Notes: generated by a model from the letters alone, not told the origin. DNA of 64,000 bases from an uncultured Pseudoteredinibacter sp. (GCF_947502065.1 NZ_CANMYE010000007.1:1-64000), one strand, 5' to 3'. Shown: positions 24,664-34,800, counted from the first letter of the stretch. Numbers and translations are program-made.

Positions 24664-26049
24664 ATGGACACCTCAACATTATTTGCCTTTTTAGCACTGC
24701 TAATGGCTGGCGCATTTATGCTAGGGCGCGGTCGCTCGCTTGCCCAAGCTTCTAACGCTGGCGGTGTGCGTGCCTTAAACTCCCTGCCTTCATACTATGG
24801 CATGCTAACACTATTGTGGTGTGGTATCCCAAGTTTGGCGGTCTTGGGTGCTTGGATTATTTTTGATGATTTAATTATCCATCAGTTACTTATCCAATCT
24901 CTACCACAAGAAATTCGTAACTTAGATCCTACTGAGCTAAGTCTGCGTATCAATACTATCGAGAATATGGCCGCTTCAGGCATGGGAGCGAATGCAGAGC
25001 CTTATATTCAAAACGCGATTGTAACTTTAGAGCGTTTACAAAAAACCAGTGGTTACGCTTTAACGGGTGTCGCACTACTGGTTGCAGTTATGACGGGCTT
25101 GTGGGGTTGGACTCGAATTCAACCTCAGCTTAAGGCGCGCAATCAAGTAGAAAACGCTTTTAAAATTATTCTTCTATCTTGTTCCTGCTTAGCTATTTTA
25201 ACAACTGTAGGTATTGTACTTTCAGTTTTGTTTGAATCGATTCGCTTCTTCAGCATGATTCCTATTACAGATTTTGTGTTCGGTTCTGAGTGGAGCCCGC
25301 AGATGGCGATTCGTGCTGATCAAGTGGGTGGCTCTGGTGCCTTTGGTGCTATTCCGCTATTTGTCGGCACCATGCTAATTTCTTTAATTGCGATGATCGT
25401 TGCTGTACCCGCAGGTTTGATGGCCGCTATTTATCTTTCGGAATACGCTAGCACCAGGGTTCGTTCATTGGTTAAACCGGCGTTAGAAATTTTGGCTGGT
25501 ATCCCAACAGTTGTTTATGGTTTCTTCGCAGCGTTAACCGTAGCGCCTATGATACGTGATACTGGTGGCATTATTGGTTTGAGCGTTTCTTCAGAAAGTG
25601 CCCTAGCTGCAGGTTTAGTCATGGGCATTATGATTATTCCTTTTGTGTCGTCACTATCAGACGATGTGATCAATGCGGTACCACAATCTTTGCGTGACGG
25701 TTCTCTTGGCCTTGGCTCTACTCAATCAGAAACAATTCGTCAGGTGGTTATCCCGGCAGCCTTGCCTGGTATTGTCGGTGGTATTTTGCTGGCGGTTTCG
25801 CGTGCAATTGGTGAAACCATGATCGTGGTGATGGCGGCTAGTTTGGCAGCAAATCTAACGGCTAATCCGCTAGAGCCTGTTACTACTGTAACCGTTCAGA
25901 TCGTTACATTGTTGGTAGGTGACCAAGAGTTTGATAGTCCAAAAACATTGGCAGCTTTCGCCCTAGGTTTAATGCTGTTTATTGTGACTTTGGGCTTGAA
26001 CTTCCTCGCCCTTCACGTTGTGAAAAAATATCGCGAGCAGTACGACTAA
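24664..26049 (+). CDS. pstC: Phosphate ABC transporter permease PstC
   Basis: About 461 aa, longer than the 319-aa E. coli protein because of an extra N-terminal region with two helices (~5-30, 45-65) and a periplasmic loop rich in Glu/Asn. The ABC permease core (~235-455) contains the EAA-like loop LRDGSLGLGSTQSETIRQVVIPAALPGIVGG. The start is ATG 24664; a TTG six codons upstream lacks a ribosome site. It forms the membrane channel with PstA. Downstream of pstS after two hairpins, and followed closely by pstA. Confidence 0.93.
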   Translation: MDTSTLFAFLALLMAGAFMLGRGRSLAQASNAGGVRALNSLPSYYGMLTLLWCGIPSLAVLGAWIIFDDLIIHQLLIQSLPQEIRNLDPTELSLRINTIENMAASGMGANAEPYIQNAIVTLERLQKTSGYALTGVALLVAVMTGLWGWTRIQPQLKARNQVENAFKIILLSCSCLAILTTVGIVLSVLFESIRFFSMIPITDFVFGSEWSPQMAIRADQVGGSGAFGAIPLFVGTMLISLIAMIVAVPAGLMAAIYLSEYASTRVRSLVKPALEILAGIPTVVYGFFAALTVAPMIRDTGGIIGLSVSSESALAAGLVMGIMIIPFVSSLSDDVINAVPQSLRDGSLGLGSTQSETIRQVVIPAALPGIVGGILLAVSRAIGETMIVVMAASLAANLTANPLEPVTTVTVQIVTLLVGDQEFDSPKTLAAFALGLMLFIVTLGLNFLALHVVKKYREQYD

Positions 26050-26096
26050 GCGTCGGCTCGAATGTCCTACTGACTTGCTAAAGAGTGAATAACACA

Positions 26097-27386
26097 ATGA
26101 ACTCAACAGAAAAAATGAACACCATCGATTTGGTGAACAAGAATCTAGCCAAGCGTTATCGTGCTGAAAAACGTTTTAAGGCCTATGGTATTGCCTCAAT
26201 CGGTTTTGGTTTAATTTGTTTGGTATTTTTATTTACTGACATTATCGGTAAAGGTTATACCGCATTTGTACAGAGCTATATCCAGCTAGAAGTAAACCTG
26301 GACGCTGATACGCTAGATATCAGCGATCCAAACGACCCGAACCAAATAGCTGGTGCAAACTATATTGGCGTGGTTAAAAAAGCACTGCGAGAACGTTTCC
26401 CTGACGTCAGTGGCCGTCGCGATAAGCGCAAACTGTATAGATTGGTGAGTAATGGTAGTGGTTTTGATTTACGCAAAATGTTGGAAGCTGATCCTTCAAT
26501 TTTAAACACAAAGCAAACCGTTTGGCTGATCGCCGACGATGATATCGATACCTACATCAAATCAGCCGCAAAAGATGGCAAGGTTTTCACTGGCCGTGTT
26601 GATGAGCAGGCTCAAGGCTGGGTGAAAAGCTTGATGGACAATGATGAGGTTGAAACTCGCTTTAACACCGTCTTTTTTACCAATGGTGATTCCCGTGAGC
26701 CAGAGCAAGCTGGTATACGAGGCGCCATTATGGGTTCTTTGTTCACCATGTTTGTAACGCTAATTTTGTCCTTCCCTATTGGTGTTGCCGCTGCGGTTTA
26801 CTTGGAAGAGTACGCCCCTAAAAACAAGTGGACGGATTTAATTGAAGTTAACATCAACAATCTCGCGGCCGTTCCTTCAATCATCTTTGGTTTGCTGGGT
26901 GTGGCGATCTTTATTGGCATGTTTGGCATGCAGCGCTCTCTACCCTTGGTAGGTGGTATGGTACTTACTTTGATGACTTTACCAACCATCATTATCTCAA
27001 GTCGCGCTGCGATCAAAGCTGTACCCCCTTCAATCCGTGAAGCGGCATTGGGTATTGGCGCTTCTAAAATGCAAATGATCCTACACCATGTATTGCCATT
27101 GGCGATGCCGGGTATGTTGACTGGCGCCATTATTGGTCTGGCCCAAGCGCTTGGTGAAACAGCACCGCTACTGATGATTGGTATGGTGGCATTTATTGTG
27201 GATATCCCTGGTGGGGTAGCCGATCCGGCAACCGTTTTGCCGGTACAAATTTTCTTGTGGTCTGACAGCCCGGAGCGCGCATTTGTTGAGCGAACCTCGG
27301 CTGCTATTATGGTGCTGCTTGGCTTCCTAATCATTATGAATGCCCTAGCAGTCTGGTTGCGTAAACGTCTGGAGCGCCGCTGGTAA
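26097..27386 (+). CDS. pstA: Phosphate ABC transporter permease PstA
   Basis: About 429 aa, again larger than the E. coli form. The N-terminal ~200 residues hold one helix (~30-50) and a periplasmic domain of the DUF3333 type. The permease core (~205-425) has the EAA loop PPSIREAALGIGASKMQMILHHVLPLAMPG. I choose ATG 26097; the in-frame GTG at 26085 has no ribosome site. Together with PstC it forms the inner-membrane phosphate channel. Confidence 0.93.
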   Translation: MNSTEKMNTIDLVNKNLAKRYRAEKRFKAYGIASIGFGLICLVFLFTDIIGKGYTAFVQSYIQLEVNLDADTLDISDPNDPNQIAGANYIGVVKKALRERFPDVSGRRDKRKLYRLVSNGSGFDLRKMLEADPSILNTKQTVWLIADDDIDTYIKSAAKDGKVFTGRVDEQAQGWVKSLMDNDEVETRFNTVFFTNGDSREPEQAGIRGAIMGSLFTMFVTLILSFPIGVAAAVYLEEYAPKNKWTDLIEVNINNLAAVPSIIFGLLGVAIFIGMFGMQRSLPLVGGMVLTLMTLPTIIISSRAAIKAVPPSIREAALGIGASKMQMILHHVLPLAMPGMLTGAIIGLAQALGETAPLLMIGMVAFIVDIPGGVADPATVLPVQIFLWSDSPERAFVERTSAAIMVLLGFLIIMNALAVWLRKRLERRW

Positions 27387-27406
27387 TCCCGGCCTTACAG
27401 CAAAGA

Positions 27407-28312
27407 ATGAATACAGGTGATATTATGGAAGCCACTGCAAGTGTAGACAACGCCGCGCAAGCGGAAGAAAACAAGTTAAAGACTATGAAAGAAGAAGTTA
27501 TAGCACAGCCTAGCGTAGATGATATCCAGGGAACGGTAGGTACCCCTTTCGTTGAAAACGCTAAAATGTCTATGCGTAATGTCAACGTATATTATGCCGA
27601 GAAGCAAGCCATTTTTAATGTTGGTTTGGATATTGGTAAAAACGAGGTAGTCGCGATGATTGGCCCGTCGGGCTGCGGTAAGTCTACTTTTTTACGTTGC
27701 ATGAACCGCATGAACGACACTATTGATATCTGTAAAGTTGAGGGTTCTTTAACGCTTGAAGGTCAAGATATCTATGATCCAAAGCTGGATGTGGTGCCAC
27801 TGCGGGCTCGCGTAGGTATGGTGTTCCAGAAACCAAACCCATTCCCTAAATCGATTTACGATAATGTTGCTTACGGCCCACGCATTCACGGCTTAACTAA
27901 CCGTAAGGCCGAGTTGGATGAGATTGTAGAAACAAGCTTACGCAAAGCCAGTTTATGGGATGAAGTGAAAGATCGCTTGCATGCTCCTGGCACAGGCCTT
28001 TCTGGTGGTCAGCAGCAACGACTATGTATTGCCCGTACTATTGCCGTAAGCCCTGAAGTGATTTTGATGGATGAGCCTTGTTCGGCACTTGATCCAATTG
28101 CAACGGCTAAAATTGAAGAGTTGATTGCCGAGCTTAGTGAAAATTTCACTATCGCTATCGTAACCCACTCTATGCAGCAGGCCGCACGAGTGTCTAATCG
28201 CACCGCTTACTTCCACTTAGGTAAGTTAATCGAAGTGAATGACACTGAAAAGGTGTTCACTAACCCAGAACATGAACTGACCGAAGCTTATATTACTGGT
28301 CGATTTGGTTAA
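27407..28312 (+). CDS. pstB: Phosphate ABC transporter ATP-binding protein PstB
   Basis: 301 aa. Walker A GPSGCGKST, the Q-loop in GMVFQKPNPFP, signature LSGGQQQR, Walker B VILMDEPCSALDP and H-loop VTHSMQQAAR are all intact. A ~48-residue acidic N-terminal extension precedes the usual start; translation may begin instead at ATG 27425, where AGGTG is about 8 bases upstream. It drives phosphate import and, with PhoU, takes part in PhoR signalling. Spaced 20 bp after pstA. Confidence 0.95.
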   Translation: MNTGDIMEATASVDNAAQAEENKLKTMKEEVIAQPSVDDIQGTVGTPFVENAKMSMRNVNVYYAEKQAIFNVGLDIGKNEVVAMIGPSGCGKSTFLRCMNRMNDTIDICKVEGSLTLEGQDIYDPKLDVVPLRARVGMVFQKPNPFPKSIYDNVAYGPRIHGLTNRKAELDEIVETSLRKASLWDEVKDRLHAPGTGLSGGQQQRLCIARTIAVSPEVILMDEPCSALDPIATAKIEELIAELSENFTIAIVTHSMQQAARVSNRTAYFHLGKLIEVNDTEKVFTNPEHELTEAYITGRFG

Positions 28313-28348
28313 TTGCTGGCTGAGCTAAGATATAGAGGAGCTTAAATA

Positions 28349-29065
28349 ATGGACAATCTAAACTTAGACCAGCATATTTCTGGTCAATTTAATGCCGACT
28401 TAGAAGAATTGAAAACCCAGCTGCTTGAAATGGGCGGTGTTGTACAACAACAAATCATCGATGCGGTTGCAGCTATTGAGCAAGCTGATAGTGAGCTTGC
28501 TGAAAAAGTCATGGTCATCGAAGATGATGTTGATATGCGTGAAGTGCGTCTAGACGAAAACTGCACAACCGTTTTAGCTCGACGCCAGCCGGCAGCTTCC
28601 GATTTGCGTATGGTATTGGCTGTTTCAAAAGCGACCCGTGACCTTGAGCGCATGGGTGATGAAGCCCAGAAAATCGCTAAGATGGCAATTGCATTGAATG
28701 AAGAAGGTCAGGCCCCACACGGCTATGTAGAGCTTCGCCATATCGGTGACATTGTTGAAAAGATGGTGAATTCAACTTTAGACGCATTTGCGCGTTTTGA
28801 TGTTGATGCGGCAGTAAAAGTTGCTCGTGATGATAAAGCGGTAGACCGTGAATATAAGTCTGCTATGCGCGAATTAGTAACTTATATGATGGAAGATCCC
28901 CGCTCTATTGGTCGCGTAATGAATATCATTTGGGCTTTGCGTTCTCTAGAGCGTATCGGTGATCACGCTCGAAATATCGCCGAGCATATTGTGTATCTGG
29001 TAAAAGGCCTAGATGTTCGCCACACCTCAGTTAAGGAGATGGAGCGCCAAGTAAAAGACGCGTAA
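28349..29065 (+). CDS. phoU: Phosphate signalling regulator PhoU
   Basis: 238 aa all-helical protein made of two PhoU repeats. Each has the metal-binding-type motif region: VIEDDVDMREVRLDENC and ...SDLRMVLAVSKATRDLERMGDEA in repeat 1, and DDKAVDREYKSAM and ...IIWALRSLERIGDHARNIAEHIVYL in repeat 2. It links the Pst transporter to PhoR and turns the Pho response off in high phosphate. Last gene of the pst operon, followed by a terminator. Confidence 0.95.
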   Translation: MDNLNLDQHISGQFNADLEELKTQLLEMGGVVQQQIIDAVAAIEQADSELAEKVMVIEDDVDMREVRLDENCTTVLARRQPAASDLRMVLAVSKATRDLERMGDEAQKIAKMAIALNEEGQAPHGYVELRHIGDIVEKMVNSTLDAFARFDVDAAVKVARDDKAVDREYKSAMRELVTYMMEDPRSIGRVMNIIWALRSLERIGDHARNIAEHIVYLVKGLDVRHTSVKEMERQVKDA

Positions 29066-29082
29066 GCCCTCCCAAAGCTAAG

Positions 29083-29132
29083 CCCCGCTGCACTTCATCG
29101 GATTCTGGCGCATGAAGTAGCGGGGTTCTTTG
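29083..29132 (+). terminator. Terminator of the pst-phoU operon
   Basis: Stem CCCCGCT + ACTTCAT (29083-29098, 2-base bulge) with ATGAAGT + AGCGGGG (29112-29125), followed by TTCTTTGT. Confidence 0.75.
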
Positions 29133-29303
29133 TCCTTATTGACCAATATCATTAAAAAATATGGGTGATTTGGGCGACATAGCCTATACTTTCTGACAAT
29201 CTACTTGCGCTTAACACCATAAGTAGCTTACCGGCTGTAATATTCAGCCAGACTTAGCCAAAGTACCCACTTACAGCGATTGCCAGAGTTATAGGGTTGT
29301 CCC

Positions 29304-31475
29304 ATGTCACAGCATACGGTTAAAGATATACTGCAATCCGTATCTCCTGGTGATCAGGAATTTTTTCCTTCAATTGTAAAGGCGCTCGCACACGCTTTAA
29401 GTGCGGATATGGTTTTTATTGCGCGTATTGATAATGAAGAAAACAGGTCCGAAACACTAAGTGTCTATAGCCCAAATAGTGATGTGGATAACTTTGAGTA
29501 TGATTTGGAGCATACGCCTTGCTGTCAAGTGGCAAATTCTGGGAACTTAGTTTGTACCTATAACGGCGATGTGCAACAGCATTTTCCTGAAGATGAAATG
29601 CTCGTGGACATGGGCATCAACAGTTATTTAGGCACACCTTTAAAAAATGCCGAGAATGAAGTTATCGGCATCTTAGTCGCTATATTTTCTGGCAGCATTC
29701 CTGATTTAAAGCAATCCGAGCTTATGTTTAACCTCTTTTCAGGCTTAGTCTCAAGAGAGCTTGTGGTTGTTGAAAATATGCGTCAGCTGAGTGTGGCGAA
29801 CCAGGTCTTTAGTAGCTTAGATGAAGCGATTGTTATCTTTGATCCTGAAATGAAAATTCGGCTGGTGAATCGTGCCTATGAGCGAATCAGTGGTTACGAT
29901 CATGATGAATTAATTAATAAAGATATTCATTCCACCGAATTTTTGGGGCGCAACCAGCAGCTGCTTTATACCATTACCGAATCAATGGAGACTGTTGGCA
30001 GTTGGGTAGGTGAAATTAACGGCCGTAGAAAGGATGGTGTCTATTACACGGTGCAAGTGCAAATTACGACCAGTAAAGATAGCCGTGGTTATATCGAGAA
30101 CTATATTGCGGTTCTCAGTGATATCACCAGCAAAAAGCATGCTGAAAAAACTATTCATATACAGGCGAATTATGACAGCTTAACCGGCTTGCCTAATCGT
30201 CAATTGTTTAACGATAGATTAGATCAAGCTATTCGTATATCCAAACGAAAAAACAAAAAGTTCGCTGTCGTATTTATGGATATCGATATGTTTAAGTCTA
30301 TCAATGATAGCCTTGGACATTCTTGGGGTGATGTGTTGTTGGCGGAAGTTTCTTTTCGCCTAAAGCGGGCTTTACGAGCTAGCGATACTATTGCAAGATT
30401 TGGCGGTGATGAGTTTACCTTTATCGTCGATCCAATAGAAAAAGTTTCTGATGCGATTGTTGTACTTGATCAAATAGTTAAAACAATGCATGAGCCTTTT
30501 ACCCTACAATCCAATCGTGTCTTCGTAACAAGTAGCCTTGGGGTGGCATTGTATCCAGATGATGGTTTGGACCGTGAACAACTGATCGCACACGCTGATC
30601 AGGCTATGTATAGCGCTAAAAACCTAGGTCGTGATCAGTATCAGTTCTTTACTTCAGATATGCACAGGGCAGTGGAAGAGAAGCTTGCTATTAAGAACGC
30701 CTTACAAGAAGCTATTATAAATCGAGATATTGATGTGTGCTTTCAGTGGATAAAAAATGAAAGCGACCCTCAACAAATTAAACTGGAAGTTTTAGCTCGC
30801 TGGCAGCATGAAGGGGAACAAATCCCTCCTGATGTGTTCATCGCGATCGCTGAGGAGTTTAACCTTATCTCTGATTTGGATGATGTCATATTGGAAAAAG
30901 CCTGTTTTTCTGGTTTTCAGTTATGCCAGATGGGTATAGAGAACTTTATGTTATGTACCAACCGATCTCCTATCGAGTTGGCCAAACGTGGAAACCCTGT
31001 ACAACGCTGGCGAAATATTATCGAGTCTTATGGTTTACGTGTAGAGCAGTTTAATATAGAAGTCACTGAAAACATTTTAGCCAAAGATAGTGACGGTCAT
31101 TTCGAGGTGCTTTATCAGCTGGCCGATGCAGGTTTTTCAATATCAATTGATGATTTTGGCACTGGCTATTGCTCCTTGGGTTATCTCAATAAATTCCCGA
31201 TTGATACGATAAAAATTGATAAAAGCTTTATCGATGAACTGGGCAAGAATGACCAACAATCGGCTATCGTCGATGCCATCATGGCAATGGCCAAAGCGCT
31301 TAACAAGCATGTTGTTGCCGAGGGCGTCGAATGTCAGCAGCAATATGAAGCGCTCAAGCGTTTAGGCTGTATGCAATATCAAGGCTATATGTTTAGCAAA
31401 CCATTAAGCTTTGAGCAGCTCAGTGGTTTTTTGGGTAATGAACTCCTTAATTTGACCGTTGACTCAAATCGTTGA
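29304..31475 (+). CDS. GAF-PAS-GGDEF-EAL cyclic-di-GMP turnover protein
   Basis: 723 aa soluble sensor enzyme. An N-terminal GAF-like domain (~10-155) and a PAS domain (~160-275, VFSSLDEAIVIFDPEMKIRLVNRAYERISGYD) are followed by a GGDEF domain (~280-450, intact GGDEF at 367-371) and an EAL domain (~460-715). The EAL motif reads EVL (495-497). The other catalytic residues are present: CTNRS Asn, EVTEN Glu, IDDFGTG, KIDKSF Lys, AEGVE Glu and YQGY Gln. It could make and/or degrade c-di-GMP. Own promoter region (238-bp gap after the phoU terminator). Position beside the Pho regulon may be chance. Confidence 0.93.
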   Translation: MSQHTVKDILQSVSPGDQEFFPSIVKALAHALSADMVFIARIDNEENRSETLSVYSPNSDVDNFEYDLEHTPCCQVANSGNLVCTYNGDVQQHFPEDEMLVDMGINSYLGTPLKNAENEVIGILVAIFSGSIPDLKQSELMFNLFSGLVSRELVVVENMRQLSVANQVFSSLDEAIVIFDPEMKIRLVNRAYERISGYDHDELINKDIHSTEFLGRNQQLLYTITESMETVGSWVGEINGRRKDGVYYTVQVQITTSKDSRGYIENYIAVLSDITSKKHAEKTIHIQANYDSLTGLPNRQLFNDRLDQAIRISKRKNKKFAVVFMDIDMFKSINDSLGHSWGDVLLAEVSFRLKRALRASDTIARFGGDEFTFIVDPIEKVSDAIVVLDQIVKTMHEPFTLQSNRVFVTSSLGVALYPDDGLDREQLIAHADQAMYSAKNLGRDQYQFFTSDMHRAVEEKLAIKNALQEAIINRDIDVCFQWIKNESDPQQIKLEVLARWQHEGEQIPPDVFIAIAEEFNLISDLDDVILEKACFSGFQLCQMGIENFMLCTNRSPIELAKRGNPVQRWRNIIESYGLRVEQFNIEVTENILAKDSDGHFEVLYQLADAGFSISIDDFGTGYCSLGYLNKFPIDTIKIDKSFIDELGKNDQQSAIVDAIMAMAKALNKHVVAEGVECQQQYEALKRLGCMQYQGYMFSKPLSFEQLSGFLGNELLNLTVDSNR

Positions 31476-31556
31476 GTTCTATCCTTCATCGTTCGTTTAC
31501 TTAGTGTTAAGGGCTGCTGTGCAGTCACGTAATTTTAGCTGTATGCATATGAGGCG

Positions 31557-32678
31557 ATGAAAATGGCAGTTATATCTTGGTGTAAAAAGCAATCTTTGGC
31601 TTTGGCTCTTACTTCTATGGCCAGCTTCGCGGTCCAGGCGGATTCGCTTTTTACCGATAAGCAGGCAGAGGCTATGGCTGACCTTGCCTCCAGTTGCATT
31701 CACAAAGAATTCCCCAATGTGGTTAAACACTATTTTCTTGGCCCACAAGATGTGCGCAGCCCCAAAGAATTATACCCAGCTTTTTTTGGTTGCTTAGATT
31801 GGCATTCTTCTGTTCATGGCCATTGGCTGCTGGTGCGTATGCTGCACAAAGCTGGTGATCAGCTAGATTCCAAAGCTATACGCAAGCAGCTAGAGCAGAG
31901 TTTTAAGCCTAGCAATCTAGTGGGTGAACTCGCCTATTTTAATCGCCCTAATTCCGGCAGCAGTTTCGAACGTCCATATGGCTTGGCATGGTTTTTACAA
32001 TTAACCACAGAGCTTCGTCAGTGGGATGATCCTCAGGCGAAAGAGTGGCTGCAGCGCTTGTTGCCTTTAGAGGATAAGATCGTTGAAAATATTTCTGCGT
32101 GGTTGCCAAAGTTGGCCTACCCTATTCGTGTTGGCGAACATAGCCAAACAGCTTTTGCCTTTGGATTAATGTTGGATTGGGCGCGTGAAGCGAAAGACAA
32201 AGAATTCGAAACTTTACTGAGCTCTAGAATTAAAGACTATTACCTAAAGGATAAAGACTGCCCCTTAGCTTATGAGCCCTCGGGGCAAGATTTCCTTTCG
32301 CCTTGTTTAGCCGAGGCAGATCTTATGCGCAGGGTTATGAGTCAAAAGGAGTATGCTAAGTGGCTGGCTGAGTTTTTTCCCTCGTTACCTAAAAATGGTA
32401 AAGCGGATTGGATGCCGGTCGCCCGAGTTACTGATCGCAGTGATGGTAAATTGGCGCACCTCGATGGCCTTAACTTAAGTCGAGCTTGGATGTTAGAAGG
32501 TATTGCTAGTGCGCTGCCAAAGTCCGATGTGAGACGCGCTGCTGTAGTTGCAGCTGCAGAGTCTCATAGGGCGGCGAGTCTTCCGGTTGTAATGGGGGAT
32601 TTACACTATATGGGCAGTCATTGGTTGGGCAGTTTTGCGACCTACTTGATCAGCCAGCGTGGTATAGCATCCAATTAA
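31557..32678 (+). CDS. DUF2891-family secreted protein
   Basis: 373 aa with a signal peptide (residues ~1-25, ...ASFAVQA). The family signature is clear: YPAFFGCLDWHSSVHGHWLLVRML near residue 75, HSQTAFAFGLMLDWA, a Cys-rich stretch (CPLAYEPSGQDFLSPCLAEADLM) and a C-terminal GDLHYMGSHWLGSFATYL. The fold predicted for the family is an alpha/alpha toroid as in glycoside-processing enzymes, but no activity is proven. GAGG precedes two candidate ATGs (31557 and 31563). Convergent with the M48 gene, with a shared hairpin between them. Confidence 0.88.
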   Translation: MKMAVISWCKKQSLALALTSMASFAVQADSLFTDKQAEAMADLASSCIHKEFPNVVKHYFLGPQDVRSPKELYPAFFGCLDWHSSVHGHWLLVRMLHKAGDQLDSKAIRKQLEQSFKPSNLVGELAYFNRPNSGSSFERPYGLAWFLQLTTELRQWDDPQAKEWLQRLLPLEDKIVENISAWLPKLAYPIRVGEHSQTAFAFGLMLDWAREAKDKEFETLLSSRIKDYYLKDKDCPLAYEPSGQDFLSPCLAEADLMRRVMSQKEYAKWLAEFFPSLPKNGKADWMPVARVTDRSDGKLAHLDGLNLSRAWMLEGIASALPKSDVRRAAVVAAAESHRAASLPVVMGDLHYMGSHWLGSFATYLISQRGIASN

Positions 32679-32696
32679 GCAAAGCGCTTATATCTG

Positions 32697-32724
32697 GCGG
32701 AGTATCGCAGTTGGGATACTCCGC
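32697..32724. terminator. Bidirectional hairpin between convergent genes
   Basis: Perfect arms GCGGAGTATC (32697-32706) and GATACTCCGC (32715-32724) with an 8-base loop, between the DUF2891 and M48 stop codons. No long T run on either side. Confidence 0.6.
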
Positions 32725-32745
32725 TTCCTCAGTTATTTCGTAATT

Positions 32746-34041
32746 CTATCTTGCCTGTGATTGATTTGACTGAGGATGTATCTGCTGCATTCTCTGCTGC
32801 GCTCGCTGGCCTAGTTCCCCACCTGATGCGGCCGCGAATTGATAGTATTCATAGGCCTTGCGGCTGTTGCCCTGCTTGAGCTCCAGTTCACCCAAATGAA
32901 AAGTCGCATATTGTGTTGGCAGCATACTGAGGCTGGTTTCGAGATCTATTTTGGCTTGAGCTTCATTGCCTAAGTTTTTATTTACAATTCCTCGGCCAAC
33001 ATAGGGGCCGAAATAGTTTGGATTTATATCGATCGCTCGACTAAAGGCGTTTAGCGCTGACTTACTGCGTTTTTGATTGAGTAACAACTTGCCTTTAGTA
33101 TCCCAAAATAAAGCTTCCTTCGGTTGCTTGCGAATTGCTTGCTCGGTTAGGCTCAGGGCTTTATCAAGCTGTTTTTGATTGGCTGCAGCCAAAGCGTCTT
33201 GATGCAGTTTGTAGGCGGGAGCGTCCTTACGTAGTTGTCGCATAGCTCTATCGAAAGCGGCTTTATTGCGAGTTCCTGGTGGCATTTGCTGTGCTCGCTC
33301 GCGATTTGCTGCTACACGCTCTTCCGAGGGCGGGTGGCTGGCGAACAAATTATTCAACCAATTGCTCTGGCGGCCTTTTGAGAGTTTGACAAAGGTTTCT
33401 TGTAACTCGACGGCCCCTTGGGGGTCATAGCCCGCGGCAACCATATACTCCATGCCATAGGCGTCGGCTTCGAGTTCCTGGCCGCGGCCATAACTTGCTT
33501 GAAAAGCCTGTGAGCCCAGTCCAATACCTTGCTGTATTAAACCTCGGTAGCGGCTTTGGCTGGCGGCGGCTGCCGCAAACTGGGCGCCAACACCCATTAA
33601 TTGGCGCTGACTCATCTGTTGGGCGCTGTGACTGGCTGCGGCATGAACAATTTCGTGGCCCAAGACAGCGGCTAGCTGGGCTTCATCTTGCAAATGAATC
33701 AATAAGCCACGGTTGAAGGCAATTTTGCCCCCAGGCAAGGCCCAAGCATTGGGAACATCGTTGTTGAGCACGACAAATTCATAAGGCAGGCTCGGTCGGT
33801 CGCTAAGTTTGGCTAGCTTTTGCCCTACCGAATTAACATAGCGGCTAAGTTCCGGGTCGACATCATAGGCACCACCCTGGCTTTGCTGAGATGGCCCATA
33901 TTGTTTTTGACCCAAGGAAATCTCTTGGGAGGTCGACATCAAATTGAGTTGGCTTTTTCCCGTAACTGGGTTGGTACTACAGCCTACTACTGCAGTCGCT
34001 AGGGCTAGTATGCCCAAAAGCTTTGTAAATCCTTTATTCAC
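32746..34041 (-). CDS. M48-family metalloprotease lipoprotein with TPR domain
   Basis: 431 aa. The lipoprotein signal peptide has lipobox VVGC at residue ~21. The M48 peptidase domain (~40-255) has the HEIVHAAASH zinc motif and the downstream ELEADAYGMEYM Glu. The C-terminal ~170 residues form three or four TPR units (AYKLHQDALAAANQKQLDKALSLTEQAIRKQP...). This is the BepA/YfgC-like arrangement, so a periplasmic quality-control role for outer-membrane proteins is likely. GTG start with GGAGG 7 bases upstream. Confidence 0.9.
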   Translation of the reverse strand: MNKGFTKLLGILALATAVVGCSTNPVTGKSQLNLMSTSQEISLGQKQYGPSQQSQGGAYDVDPELSRYVNSVGQKLAKLSDRPSLPYEFVVLNNDVPNAWALPGGKIAFNRGLLIHLQDEAQLAAVLGHEIVHAAASHSAQQMSQRQLMGVGAQFAAAAASQSRYRGLIQQGIGLGSQAFQASYGRGQELEADAYGMEYMVAAGYDPQGAVELQETFVKLSKGRQSNWLNNLFASHPPSEERVAANRERAQQMPPGTRNKAAFDRAMRQLRKDAPAYKLHQDALAAANQKQLDKALSLTEQAIRKQPKEALFWDTKGKLLLNQKRSKSALNAFSRAIDINPNYFGPYVGRGIVNKNLGNEAQAKIDLETSLSMLPTQYATFHLGELELKQGNSRKAYEYYQFAAASGGELGQRAQQRMQQIHPQSNQSQAR

Positions 34042-34198
34042 CGTGACACCTCCAAGAGCTTGATTCAGGTATAATGCCGCTCATTCTAGCAGCCCGATAG
34101 GCTGACATTAAGCGGCAGAGCCTTAACCCCTACTTAATTAAAGGGAGTATCATAGCCTGCACTACAGTCAGCTCCACAAGTTTGAGAGAAAGAAGATC

Positions 34199-34681
34199 AT
34201 GCAAGCCCTGCAAGTAATAGAGCTTTTTGCCGGTTTAGATGCAAATGGCCAAGCGGTTATTGAGCGTATGCCGGTTAAGGTAAGCGAAGAAGACGACAGT
34301 TGCCAGCTAGTAAAATCCCCTGCTTTTGTAAAGGGAATTGCCAGTGGTGATAAGATCAAACTACGCCCAGGTAGCCAGGACTTTGAATTGTTGGAGCGCA
34401 GCGGAAACCTTTGTATTCGCGTGTTGAGCCGAGGTGATATTTCACCTATAGCGGAAGCTTTGGCTCCTGAATTAGAAAAACTTGGTGGCGAGCTGGATAC
34501 AGAAACCGAGCGTATGCTGGTATTTAGCATTCACGTGAGTTGTGGTTTTAAAGCCATTGAGGCTTTAATCAGTAAATATGTCGATGGCCAGAGCAGTGTA
34601 TGGCTATATGGAAATGTTTACGATCCACAAGATGGTGAAACGCCACTTAATTGGTGGCAGCCAATTCTGGATGAAAACTAA
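34199..34681 (+). CDS. DUF4265-like small protein
   Basis: 160 aa soluble, acidic protein with no signal peptide or helix-rich membrane segment. VIERMPVKVSEEDDSCQLVKSPAFVKGIASGDKIKL and the C-terminal DGETPLNWW fit DUF4265-type proteins, though this is a pattern match only. Upstream it is divergent from the M48 lipoprotein gene and shares that 157-bp promoter region. Function unknown. Confidence 0.65.
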   Translation: MQALQVIELFAGLDANGQAVIERMPVKVSEEDDSCQLVKSPAFVKGIASGDKIKLRPGSQDFELLERSGNLCIRVLSRGDISPIAEALAPELEKLGGELDTETERMLVFSIHVSCGFKAIEALISKYVDGQSSVWLYGNVYDPQDGETPLNWWQPILDEN

Positions 34682-34800
34682 GAACTAAGGTGGCGTTGTA
34701 AAGCTAAGCTTTGGCAATCGGCATCATTGGCTTATTTAATTGTTCATGTGGTCACTTAAGCTGAATAATGACTACTTAATAGATTAAGCGAGGACTGTTT

